From Ficedula albicollis (Eukaryota; Chordata; Aves; Passeriformes; Muscicapidae): a DNA stretch of 64,000 nucleotides. Where the stretch lies: the NCBI RefSeq assembly GCF_000247815.1, contig NC_021675.1, positions 65,801,040-65,865,039 on the forward strand, written 5' to 3'. Positions 13,101 to 23,678 of this stretch are shown here, piece by piece. The translations under genes and the position numbers were made by a program. Position 1 is the stretch's first letter. The number at the start of each line of letters is the position of its first letter. The notes beneath the pieces are model-generated. The model did no database searches. It was not told the DNA's origin and saw only the letters and a program-made list of their open reading frames with translations.

Positions 13101-14386
13101 ATGAGTTTCTCGGGGGTGAGTTTTTATACTCAATCCAAAGTGTGAAATGTAAAAGCTTTTGCAAACAGTGTGTTTACTTTCAGCAGTGAGCCACACAGTC
13201 TTTGTGGGGTGGATTTGGACTTGAGACTATTTGGGAGAGGCAGCAGGCTGAGAGGAAGATTTTGGGTTTGCTTCCCCCTTTGTGTATGGGCTTAATTCCT
13301 CTGGGACTTCTGCAGTGAATCTTCTGTAACTGTTAATATTAGAGACTGCTTTGGGCACCAAGATTAATTTCTCCTCACTATCTCTATGTGTTGACAGCTA
13401 CAAACGTGGCCTTCAGGTAAGGGTGTAATTCCAATAAACAATGCTGCATTCTGGTCCACACAGCTGGCCCAAGGGGGGCCATGAAAGTTATCTACCTCAG
13501 GAAAAAGAGATTATAACCTAGTGTTTCTTTGGCAGAAAGAATTACTCTGGATGCAGCAATAACAAAACAGAAGTCAGTGACTTGTGGTTCCAAGTTTTTG
13601 CCTTTCTCCCTCCTAAAATGTGCCCTTGATATCTCTCCAGGTGTGCTGCAAGGGCTTCCTCACCTTCTGCCTTTTGATGCTCTCTGCAGCTTCTGGAGAC
13701 CAGTCTGTTCTTGGCCCTGGCTGCTCGTATCCATACCACAGCATGTTTCCTCTGTAATTAGGGATGATAGAGATTTAAATATTTATAATAGGGCTTATTC
13801 AGTCATGCCCTCTCCTCCCAAGGTCATTCTAGCTTCCACTGATCTGGCCAAATATCATTCAAACCTTCTTGCCTGATTGTCTTTTCAACATGTGGAATGG
13901 GTCTTTCTGTCTCTGGTGGATCTCCTTTGTTTCTCCAAAATCTGCTCATTTTGGTTCCTGGAGCTAGTTTCTTTCCAGTAAAACTGTTTCAGTCTCTGAA
14001 ATGATACTCTTGGCTCTTGTGGCAGAAACCTGAAATAGTGCTGTGACACTTTTTTGGGTGACCCCACAGCATTCAGAGCCATCTTCCAAACTTTATTCAG
14101 CCTGTTCTTCCTCATAACTCTGCCCACACTAAGCAAAATGCCTCTTCTAATAGTTCACTGTTTGAATGTGTGAGAAACCTTCTATAAACTGAAAATTTCT
14201 TCTTCAGCAGAAATGAGCAATTTTTTCAATTTTGCCATGTAGAAGGCTTGTTCAAGATCCACACCTCTGTGCTTCTTTTCAGGAACCACATATGAGAATT
14301 TATGAGGGACCTGAGTTTACCCAGCACTTTGGAAAGTGTTGTGATATATTTTACTGTCTCTTTAGAGTGTTGTTTTGTTTTTTTTT
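10166..14386. other. Unique non-coding DNA, nothing recognised
   Basis: AT-rich single-copy-looking sequence. The longest frame is 193 codons on the minus strand (10762-11343), rich in Ser, Leu and Asn. I see no domain, no signature motif and no bounding splice signals I would trust, so it is left uncalled. A 115-codon plus frame (13529-13876) is treated the same way. Confidence 0.55.
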
Positions 14387-14781
14387 TCAATTTGAAGGAA
14401 TGGAATATGCTGTTCCCAGTCTTTTTTGGGAGGCTTGGTGCACGTAACCAGATGAACTACTATTGAACCTTACTATTACACGATCATCTTGCTGGTACAG
14501 AGGCAAGCATGGAATTTCTAGATACACAGAGTTTAATAAACCCAATGAAACACTTAGAATTCAAAGTTTAAAAGGCTCAGGGGGTCAATTTGAAAGAATG
14601 GAATATGCTGTTCCCAGTCTTTTTTGGGAGGCTTGGTGCACGTAACCAGATGAACTACTATTGAACCTTACTATTACACGATCATCTTGCTGGTACAGAG
14701 GCAAGCATGGAATTTCTAGATACACAGAGTTTAATAAACCCAATGAAACACTTAGAATTCAAAGTTTAAAAGGCTCAGGGG
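14387..14781. repeat. Tandem duplication, 2 x 198 bp
   Basis: Unit 1 is 14387-14584 and unit 2 is 14585-14781. They are near-identical from TCAATTTGAA(G/A)GAATGG to AAAAGGCTCAGGGG, with the one substitution seen at the start. The unit is not a transposon I recognise. The same short frame (starting MNLTITRSSC) appears in both and is a by-product. Confidence 0.97.
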
Positions 14782-15233
14782 CCATCTCCAATAGTAGTGT
14801 ACCTGAGTTTGCCTGTTTCTTTCTAGAAGCACACATGCTAGTGCTTACAGTGAGAGGACAGTGTTAACATATGAACAGGAAGGACTGGGAGCAGAATTTG
14901 ATTTTTTTTCTGGGAATAAATATCTCAAGGAGAGCTTGTTACTTTACCAGGGAGTGCCAAAGTCTGCATCACATTTTCTCTATGATTTGCATGTAAAGTC
15001 AAAACCATGTGTAAGCAAAAAACTCCACAGAAAACTGTGTGTTGAAAAACATTTGCAGACCTGAATCTTCCATAGAACCTTTGGTTTCTCTCTGTAAGAG
15101 GAGATTTTTCCTTTCCATTGGGTTTTTTAGCAAATACCTTTTCAACCTAACTCACTTTAGTGAGTTTCTTTGCCCTCGCTTTCCTATTGACAGTGCACTT
15201 GCTTGGCCATCATAAAGCAGAAATGAAAACACT

Positions 15234-15290
15234 GTTCTCCTCAAAGACTTTAAAAAGTCTAAAAAAGTTCTCCTCAAAGACTTTAGAAAG
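15234..15290. repeat. Short tandem duplication, period 33
   Basis: GTTCTCCTCAAAGACTTTA occurs at 15234 and again at 15267. The second copy is partial and diverges after about 23 bp, where AAAAGTC becomes GAAAGCT. Confidence 0.85.
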
Positions 15291-15808
15291 CTCTCTGGTG
15301 TTATCTGGGTTTCAAAAAAATATTCTGATGGTGGCAGGCTTAGCCACCCAAACCTGATCCGTGGTTCTCACAGATGGGACACATTCCTTTCCCCAGCATT
15401 AAAAGTTGTCACTTTACTTCACTACAGGTCTTGTTCTGCTGTTTTCCCCTTGTTTAGGTCATTTTCTATTTTTAGGACCAACACAATACAGCAGACAGGG
15501 TGTCCCACATTCCTAAAAGTGAACAGGAGCCCTGTACCATTCCCTTAGGTGGACTGTCCGTGCTTCAGGCTGAGTTGAACTCTGATGCCTTTTCAAGCCA
15601 GCTCCTTCCTGAAGTTTTGTTTTCCTCTGTCCAGCTCCCTGGGTAGAAGAGAAGCTCCTGCTGAAGACACATGATGCTTTGTCTGGCCAGCCAGAGATAT
15701 ATAATGGTCTTGGCCACGAAACAAAGAAATTTCATAACAATAACTTTTATCTGGTCCGTTCTCTAAATTTGCTGCACTTGCCAGTTTTTCTCTTGTCTCC
15801 TTCTCTCT

Positions 15809-15839
15809 CTAACTTAAAAAAAAAAAAAGGAAAAAAAAT

Positions 15840-15886
<47 letters not shown>

Positions 15887-15921
15887 CTAACTAAAAAAAA
15901 AAAAAGGAAAAAAAATAACAG
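15809..15921. repeat. G43 run between two copies of a 35-bp sequence
   Basis: The left copy (15809-15843, CTAACTT then A-rich, GG, A-rich, TAACAG) and the right copy (15887-15921, CTAACT then A-rich, GG, A-rich, TAACAG) differ by a single T/A. Between them is an uninterrupted run of 43 G (15844-15886). Removing the run and one copy leaves one ordinary A-rich sequence, so the run with one copy looks inserted. The layout matches the much larger one at 26559-31133. An assembly join or sequencing artefact is the likeliest explanation. Confidence 0.95.
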
Positions 15922-16486
15922 AACTGAGTTTCATTGTTTCCCTGTTAGCTCAGAAGAGCTGTGAGCCAAGTTAGAGTCCCTTTGCTGAAGACATTCCAGG
16001 GATGCAGCATCAGGGCTCATGGATACCATCTTCCACCTCTTTGCTCTCTCCTCCCACTGAAGGACTGTTGACTGGACAGTAGGAGCACCACAGCAACTTA
16101 TTCCATGTCCCGAGGTACCCTGGAGCCTTTTTTTTATTTAAGAGACATGTTTGAGTTCAGGCAAGCATCTTTATGCCAGTCTTTTGCATCTTACGAGTCT
16201 TTGTCTGAATCCAAGCCTGTGTAAACTGAGATTGCACAAGACTCCTTGGACATCCATCCTATTATCAAGGTCTCTCGTGGTTCCCATCCAGCTGTGACCA
16301 AACACCTATCTTTTACCTCAAATAGATTCTCAAGAGCTTACAGGTAAAAACAGTCACTGTGTGCTGTGGCTGTCAAAGAGGGATGCTCAGGGTGATTCTG
16401 TTCAGACACAAACCCCAACCAGTCTTTTGGGATGTAAGGCTGGCTGAGGTGTGTGTCTCTCCAGAAAAGCCTGACCCTGACCTGAA
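15922..16486. other. Unique non-coding DNA, nothing recognised
   Basis: Ordinary mixed-composition sequence. No frame, repeat or signal here can be supported. Confidence 0.55.
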
Positions 16487-16621
16487 CACATTCTTTCTGT
16501 CCCATTTGATCTTCCCAAATAGAAGTTGGAGTAGGGAGAGCCACCAGTGCCCTCACATTCCTTCTGTCCCATTTGATCTTCACAAATAGAAGTTGGAGTA
16601 GGGAGAGCCACCAGTGCCCTC
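16487..16621. repeat. Tandem duplication, 2 x 67 bp
   Basis: Units are 16487-16553 and 16554-16620, head to tail, with a single shared C at the ends. I see two substitutions (CATTCTTTC/CATTCCTTC and CTTCCC/CTTCAC). Several overlapping short frames on both strands result from the repetition. Confidence 0.95.
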
Positions 16622-18779
16622 TGAGTGAAAGTCCTTTAGATAATCTGAGTCCACCCTTTATTTGTTTAGAAAGCTGGTTTTTTATTTTTTGTTGTTTCTT
16701 TTCAGCTCCTTGAGCCCATGTGTCAGCTGAAGTGCATTAACAAATTCCAGCAGAAAAAGGTCTCCCAGTTGTAGTGAGAAGCTTTGTGATGCATCACCTC
16801 TTGTTGCTCAGTGTTATGTCAACTTGAAAGTCCCTCAACAACTGAGTGCCAGAATCTATGGCAGCAGAGCAGAAGTAGAAGGATCATCTTACAGGGTTTT
16901 GGGTTTTTTTCACTCTTCTGCACTGAACTTCCAATATTGGCTGTAGTTAAAAAAAGAGATACAATCTTAAGTTAATTATTATTTTGTCTTAGTGCAGTTT
17001 TCTGCAGTTTTTGATCATGTGCAGATCAAAATAGTATTTGTATTAGCAGGGTTTTAAATCTGCTCAGACACACTTCATTCTGCCCCCAAAGACATGGTCA
17101 TATTTCTGCCTTTTCTGGGAAGCTACGGAATTTTGACTCACATTCTTTGTAGAGGGTTCCAGCAACTGTTTAGATCTTGTTTTAATTATTTTCTGGCCAT
17201 TGTTGAGCTTTGTGAGTACCTCCATTGTTTGTTCCAGTTTGATTGCAGATATCAGCTTATCTTTTCTCTTCTGGGAAACTTGATTCCTCTGGTGATATTT
17301 GCCTGCCTCATAGCCAATATTTCTGGTGTGTGAGATTGTTTTCACTGGAAGGGGAGATTGGTGACCTGTGTTTCTTCAATGCAATCATGTTTCCTTGTGG
17401 TGAATGTTCACAGAGACCTGCAGCAATGAACCAGGAGTCACTATCTTTGTTCACAAAGACACATTCCTTCTCAAGTAATTCCACTCCTTTTTGGTGGTTT
17501 TATTTTATAGATGTTCTTTGTGGTGTTTTCTGCCTACCACTGGTTGTTTCTGTCACTTGTGCAGACACATCCAGGTCTGCCATGCCATTAGCAAAATTTA
17601 AAGTGTTAATTCAGTTCCCAGCCAAAGACAGATTTGTATGACACATAGATTAGTTACACAAACAGTAACTTCTGTTGTTAAACGAAAGAACCTTTTTTTC
17701 TCTCCTATTTATCTTGAATACAATGTTGCTACCAAATCCATCATCTTCAGAGAGGTTTGGAAATATCCATATACCAAAAATAGCACCCTTTGAGACTGAA
17801 TCTTTCAACCAAATAATGAGATATTTTGGCTCCATCCCAAGCCTTTATACAGACCTATTGGGTGACTGATAGTGCCTAAGGCTTAATATGCCTGATTTCT
17901 CCCACTAAGAGGAACTGAAATATCAGTAATTAATTATTCAACAGTCATAAAACTACAGATATTAGTGTCTATGAAGCATATTTGGGTCTTTCACTGTAAT
18001 TGATCCAAACTGCAAAACTAAATTTGTTAATCAGAATGGTGACAGGCACACTTTTTAGGTTATAAGAAAATATAGGGTTTTCTTTTCTTCATTTTATTTG
18101 AACTGGAGGAGACACTGCAGACTTCAGTGGTGGACTCTTCTTTCTGAACCTTCAAGACTTTCCTCACTGAGCTTGTGGGAAATCTGCTTGTCCATTCATC
18201 TGGAAGAGAAATATTCGAGAAAATCAGATTTCAGGGACTGGTCCTTGCATGTCTTCCCCCCTTCCATAATGAACAGGTCTTCTCTGTTCAGGGTATGTAG
18301 GATAATTTTGCAGCTACCAAAGAGGAATTAGTTAAAACAATTTGGCCAGGCAACAGGTGAACAACAGTGTCATTAAACGCACAACTGGGGAAGTTTAGAA
18401 GTTTGGAAAGAGTTTCACTAGTGAAAATGTGTCTGTTTGTGAGATAGGGAAACCAGAGGTGCTCCCTTAGTTGTGTTTTCTCATAGGCCAGCAAAAATAA
18501 AAGTAATTAATGCATGGGTTTTTTTCTAATGGCAACAAGAATTATATAGAGCTTTGCATCTCTGTGCTGAGCTGAGGGCTTGGACAGCTGTCTGCTGATC
18601 CTTGGCAGAGCCTTGATTTGGCAGAGAAGCCGTGGTGTGACTTCCCCCAGTGGGTGGGGGTCTGCTGACAGAACTCACTGGGGTCAGCATGACCTGGGCT
18701 GTAGCTGCAGCAGCAGCAGCTGCACATCCCTGTCCCATGGCCCCAAACAGGCTCTTGGTCACTGCAGCTGATGGGTTTT
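16622..18779. other. Unique non-coding DNA with weak open frames
   Basis: At 17064-17345 (minus, 93 codons, Lys/Gln-rich) and on the opposite strand at 17094-17333 (79 codons, hydrophobic) both strands are open. The hydrophobic frame superficially looks like membrane segments, but complementing Lys-rich sequence gives Phe/Leu-rich sequence anyway. A short (CAG/CTG)-like patch lies at 18709-18722. Nothing is called. Confidence 0.5.
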
Positions 18780-18899
18780 GTTTTTACCTGCCAGGTCCTT
18801 CTCATGATGAACCTCTCTAATCTTGACCCTTGTTTTCTGGTTTTTACCTGCCAGGTCCTTCTCATGGTGAACCTCTCTAATCTTGACCCTTGTTTTCTG
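18780..18899. repeat. Tandem duplication, 2 x 60 bp
   Basis: Units 18780-18839 and 18840-18899 are identical except CATGATGAAC/CATGGTGAAC. The boundaries are sharp, with no extension on either side. Confidence 0.97.
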
Positions 18900-20384
18900 T
18901 CTAATCCGAACAGACCTTGTTGGCTCAGCTACAGAAATATGGAGGATGGTGTTTTGCCTCCAGTTCATTGATAGCTCTGGTGCCACCCTTAATGCTTGAG
19001 GCTCTAAACTTCTCTAACCTCTCTCCTGTGAATATTTTAGATATACTTCCACTTATTTGTGTCCCAGATTTTCACCTTTACGTCTTTTCCCTTTTCTAGG
19101 ATGTTCTTTCTCACTGATCTCAAAACCCCTTCTTTGCCTCTCCTGTTGTCTGTTGCTTCATCAAGGACTCACTCACTTATCTGTTAATGAGATGTCTCTG
19201 TAAAATTTTTCTTTCTCCAGAATTATCTTTGAAGGAAACTGGCTCTGAACAATCACTGACTTTTCCCAAGGGGCCAGGACACATTCTTGGATTTCAGTCC
19301 ATTTATTTCTCTCTCTTTCAGTGACATTTTTTGTGGTAACATCTCCCAAAACACAGATAAGTTTTTCTAAACTGCCTTCCCTAATTGTTTTCAGATATAA
19401 ATTATCCATTTTAAAACTCACAAGTCATTATTAATTGAAGGAACTTTTGGCATGTAAAATATGATGTTTAAATGCTGAGAGGAATCTGGCAGAACATTAC
19501 TGCCCTACCTTTCCAAATGTTGCAAGATATTTGGCTTATAGCATATTATATAACAGAGCCTTTAAACACAGATTATCTTTAGAAAGAAAGTCAGTGATTA
19601 TTGTCAAACCACAGTGATGAATTAGCTGAAGTTGATGAGATGCATTTGCAAAAGGAGGTGACCAAGAGTAGTGAGAAGTAGTCAGCCTGTTTGGGGAATA
19701 ACAAAGTTCTTAAAGATAAGTAAACAATGCATGTGGTCCCACATTTATTGTTCTCTTGGAATGAATTTTCTGACTTCAGAGTAAACAGAAACTCTATTTA
19801 CATTACGCCTGTCTGCTTTTCATAGGGCTAACTGAGGACTTCTGCCTGTCAGTACAGCAAAACAATTGGCCAAAACTTGGTCATGGCAAGATAAAATCAG
19901 TTTTCTATTGGAAGTCCTGCCATACAAGCAATTTCTGACTAGTGGAATGAGTGTTGCTCATGTTTTTCTAGGACTCTTACTGGCATCAGAAGACCTGTCC
20001 TGGGAGCAAAGTCAGAGGAACAGACTTTTTATGCCTTGGTTTGCTCGTGTATTTTAAATAGATGCTATCTCTGAGCACTCAGATTTTCGACTTCAAAACC
20101 ATAAAGAATGTGTCTTGGATGAACATTCTCATGCTCTTGTAGGGATATTTGTGCACCTTAATCAGACTTTAAAAATTGTTTCAAACCTGTTAATACTTTC
20201 CCCAATTTCTTACTTTACTTATCATTACAGTCTCATGATTTCTGGAAGGAGTGAATTACAACCTACTTCTCTTGGGATTGTTTAATAATTTCACATTTTG
20301 TGAAAATTTAATCTGCAGATTTAATTTGAATCCAGACAAAACTCCTATTCTTGTTGGTGAGATTTTGCCCTGTTTGTAACTAGC
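18900..20384. other. Unique non-coding DNA, nothing recognised
   Basis: AT-rich sequence with only short random frames (82 codons or fewer). No repeat family was recognised. Confidence 0.55.
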
Positions 20385-20590
20385 AGCTTGCCAAGGAATG
20401 TGGTGGATTCTCAGTTGCTTATAGTCTTTAAATCAGACTGAATATCTTTCCAAGAAAGATGCCCTGAGTCAACCACAATTTATTGGAAATAATTTAGGAA
20501 TTGCTGGGCAGCCTCCTCTGGGCTATGCTCTGCAGATGTCAGAGAAGGTGACTGCAAAGTTTCCATATGATCTTAAAATCTACAAAAACA
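20385..20590 (+). mobile_element. Old CR1/L3-like LINE 3' end
   Basis: The order of words matches an old amniote CR1-type 3' end. GGAATGTGGTGGATTCTCAG is followed by AGTCTTTAAATCAGACTG. Then comes a middle section with GGAATTGCTGGGCAG, and the terminus is ATGATCTTAAAATCTACAAA. It is clearly more decayed than the CR1 copies at 4.8, 26.4 and 35.8 kb, implying an insertion that may be shared by many birds or other sauropsids. The family assignment rests on my memory of the consensus; the exact subfamily is not known. Confidence 0.6.
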
Positions 20591-23291
20591 TGGCTGATCT
20601 TTGAAATACCATGGTCTTAAAGAAGTTTTTCTTTTTTTCATCTGGGATGTTTTAAGATCTTTGATGTGCTAATGATCCAAGTTGTCTGGCTAGATGATAA
20701 ATCTCAGATGAAAGAAGTAGATGGTGAGTTAAGACTTCTTTCTCACCTCTGCCTGGGAGCTATGGCACATCTTAGTAACTTCCTTAATAAACAGTGTGTG
20801 TTTTCAAGGGATTTGGCATGATTTCAATTGCAGCTCCATAGGAAACTGTTTTTCTATTTCTTGAAAGCTCTCTTGATTTTTCAAAATATTCTCATCTCCA
20901 CCTGGCTACATCGTACCCACCTTACACCCCCTCCCAACACTAAACTGAAGGTTTAAGGCTCTGGGATTGTAAATCCATGTCCTTGTTCTGGGTCAACAGA
21001 GCAGGAGACTTATATTTTGTCTCCCAAAATGTTCTGAAACAGTGGGCTGGGGACTGTGGAGTCTTCCCTGGAAAAAGTCCATCTTCTTGTTTTGAATAGC
21101 AGCTCAATCCTGGACCCTGAAATTTTCCCTGGAGAAACTGGCCAGTGCTTTCTGGTGAAAACGTCACGTCTGAAAATTTGATATTTCTTGGCAGACACCT
21201 TCCTTCGCAAATATTAAAGTATATTGTCAGAAAATCCATGCCAAATCTACCAGCAATGATCACAAATAAAGCTATGCTAGGATACAGAGATCACTGAAAG
21301 CCATGGTGTTTCAAGAATCTCAAAAGCCTTGTGGACCATCAGAGATAGCAAATCATAGCAACTCCAAAGGGCAAGATGAAAACACTATCAAATAGAATAC
21401 AAATTGTGCCTTCTCCTTTAAGTGTTCAGCAGTTTTTAATTAGTATGTTTATATAATTTGAAATAAGGATTTTCTGTCAATGCTAGTGCATACACAGGAG
21501 GAAAAAAAAAAAGAAAAAAGAACAAAACTTTTTCTTCTCAAAATCAGATTTATTAAGTGTAAACAAATTTCCTTCCCGGTTTGAAGCTGGCAGTGCTAAA
21601 TTTTACCTTTGCAGAAAGTATTTAATATAATGTGTGTAAATATTATGTTAAAGGATTCATGTCCTGTTTTAAACAGTGGCAAAAAAATTTCCTTTCAGCC
21701 TTAAGGTTTTCCACTAATTTATTTCATATTAAATCAGAGCAGGCTAAAAAACTGCTGATCAGATCTTTACTGAGCTTTATTGTAATGTAGTTTAAGTGGA
21801 TGCAGACGGCTGGTTTTTCTTCTTTATTTCTTCATTTTTTTTTCCCCTCCATGTCTGAAATATTATACAGGAGACTGAAGTTCTTGTGGCAATAATGTGA
21901 GAGTCTCAAAACGGGCTGAAAAATAAATATTATAGAAATATGTCATCCAAATCAAATACTGTGTGAATAAGGGAAGCTGGAGAGGTTACAATTGTGGTTC
22001 AAGGTTTAACATGCAAGGTACCTCAAAAGTTAGCTAAATACATTTCAGCTGGATGTAAAATGCAGAGGAAATGTGTTAGGTATCTTCCCTTGGTGAGATC
22101 TCAAGTGTGGCTCAAATAATATGCTTGGAGGTCAAGTTGCCACGTGGTAACATATGGGGTTATGGGAATAGGCTCAGATCTCCCTCTTCTTCAACAGCAT
22201 CCCCCTGGTAAAAAGGTCTGACAGTGCACCATGGTCATCCTCGTGCTCAGCAGCAACCAACACCCCAAGGGTGCACAGAAACAATACATGGAGCCTCTAG
22301 GTTCCCTTACACTAGGGCAAAAACTTTGGCTACTGACTGCTCGTGTGCTTAACAGTGTAATTGTCTTAATTATGCTAAATTGCACTGTGCAGTCCCTTAA
22401 CAATTATGTGGGTTAGCTACAGTATTAAATGGCAAAAATGACATTAATGTAGTCACAGCATTGCCTCGCAGAAGCGTGAAAGTCAGAAAATGCAGGAGTC
22501 TGCACAGGTTTCCCTTGAGGAAGCACCCTCAGACTGCACACTCTGGCAGCTGCAGGAGACTTTAGCACAGGGGGTGAGCATAGTATCACTGATTTTCTAG
22601 AAGAATCTCTGTTTATGGGACAGCTCTAGCAAAATGCTGACTTTGAAATGTTCACTGAACAATGGGCAAACACCCATGGCTCACCTCAAAGGGCTGATGA
22701 TGTCTATCAGAACTTGACTGAAGGGGCTTCAGCTGCTTTGGAGTAAAACTGTGAAATCTTACCATGACCATCACGAAGCTGGTCCAGTCCAATATTCCAG
22801 GACAGTTTCCATGAGCAGAATACATTCAGGGTGCAGTTCTGGTCATCCATTCATCCACATTGCTTTACCTGGAAGCCAGGGACACAGACCCCCAGAACGA
22901 GTCTCAGCCGTGAAAACTGAGAAATGGCTCAGTAATTCTGGGATTAAAATCTCAATAATTTTGGCAAGTGTCTAGTTTGTGACTCTGCTAAGACCTTCCT
23001 ATTCATTGGTGCAGAGCTGTCTGTCGCAGGCTCTCCATACAGGTGGGCTCCTACTCTCAGGAAAGATGTAATTCCTCCTCCTTTTCCCAAAACATCAACC
23101 TGCTACAATACCTCCAATGTGGTAAAGAGGTTCTTTCCCCCTTGCACTTTTTGTAATATTATCTATTTTAATATAAATATAACAATCACATTTAATAATG
23201 TAAAAATGTGAATTTACTCTTTTTACAGACCTAATAATAATATATCACATTTGTGCAGCAAGCTGTGAACTACAAATTCTCTGTCATCCAT
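20591..23291. other. Unique non-coding DNA, nothing recognised
   Basis: AT-rich, with frames of 107 codons or fewer. An A-rich patch lies at about 21500-21530. No transposon, RNA or exon is supportable. Confidence 0.55.
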
Positions 23292-23678
23292 AACTCTCCA
23301 CAGGACTTATCAAAGACCTGCATAGTTTCAGCCCCTCTGACTGGCAACAATAAGGACAGCAGCTCAGTTCAGCAACCAGACATGAATACAAGATTCAGGA
23401 AGCTTACAGGGAGTCACAGAACCAAGTGCTATCTTTTGTATTGAACTGTTTGAATTAATAAAAAAAAAAAAAAGGCTGCACATGGAACTCTCCACAGGAC
23501 TTATCAAAGACCTGCATAGTTTCAGCCCCTCTGACTGGCAACAATAAGGACAGCAGCTCAGTTCAGCAACCAGACATGAATACAAGCTTCAGGAAGCTTA
23601 CAGGGAGTCACAGAACCAAGTGCTATCTTTTGTATTGAACTGTTTGAATTAAAAAGAAAAAAAAAAGGCTGCACATGG
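23292..23678. repeat. Tandem duplication, about 2 x 194 bp, with A-rich end
   Basis: Unit 1 is 23292-23485 and unit 2 is 23486-23678. Each runs from AACTCTCCACAGGAC to GGCTGCACATGG. Differences are AAGATTCAGG/AAGCTTCAGG and changes in the A-rich stretch (GAATTAATA then A-run, versus GAATTAAAAAG then A-run). The A tract lies inside the unit, about 12 bp before its end. That fits tandem duplication better than two retrocopy insertions. Confidence 0.96.

Noticed and set aside
17064..17345. Plus frame resembling membrane helices (possible receptor relic) and Lys-rich minus frame
   Set aside because: The two are complements of each other. Complementing Lys-rich codons yields Phe/Leu-rich codons, so the hydrophobicity is no evidence. 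No receptor motif was seen.
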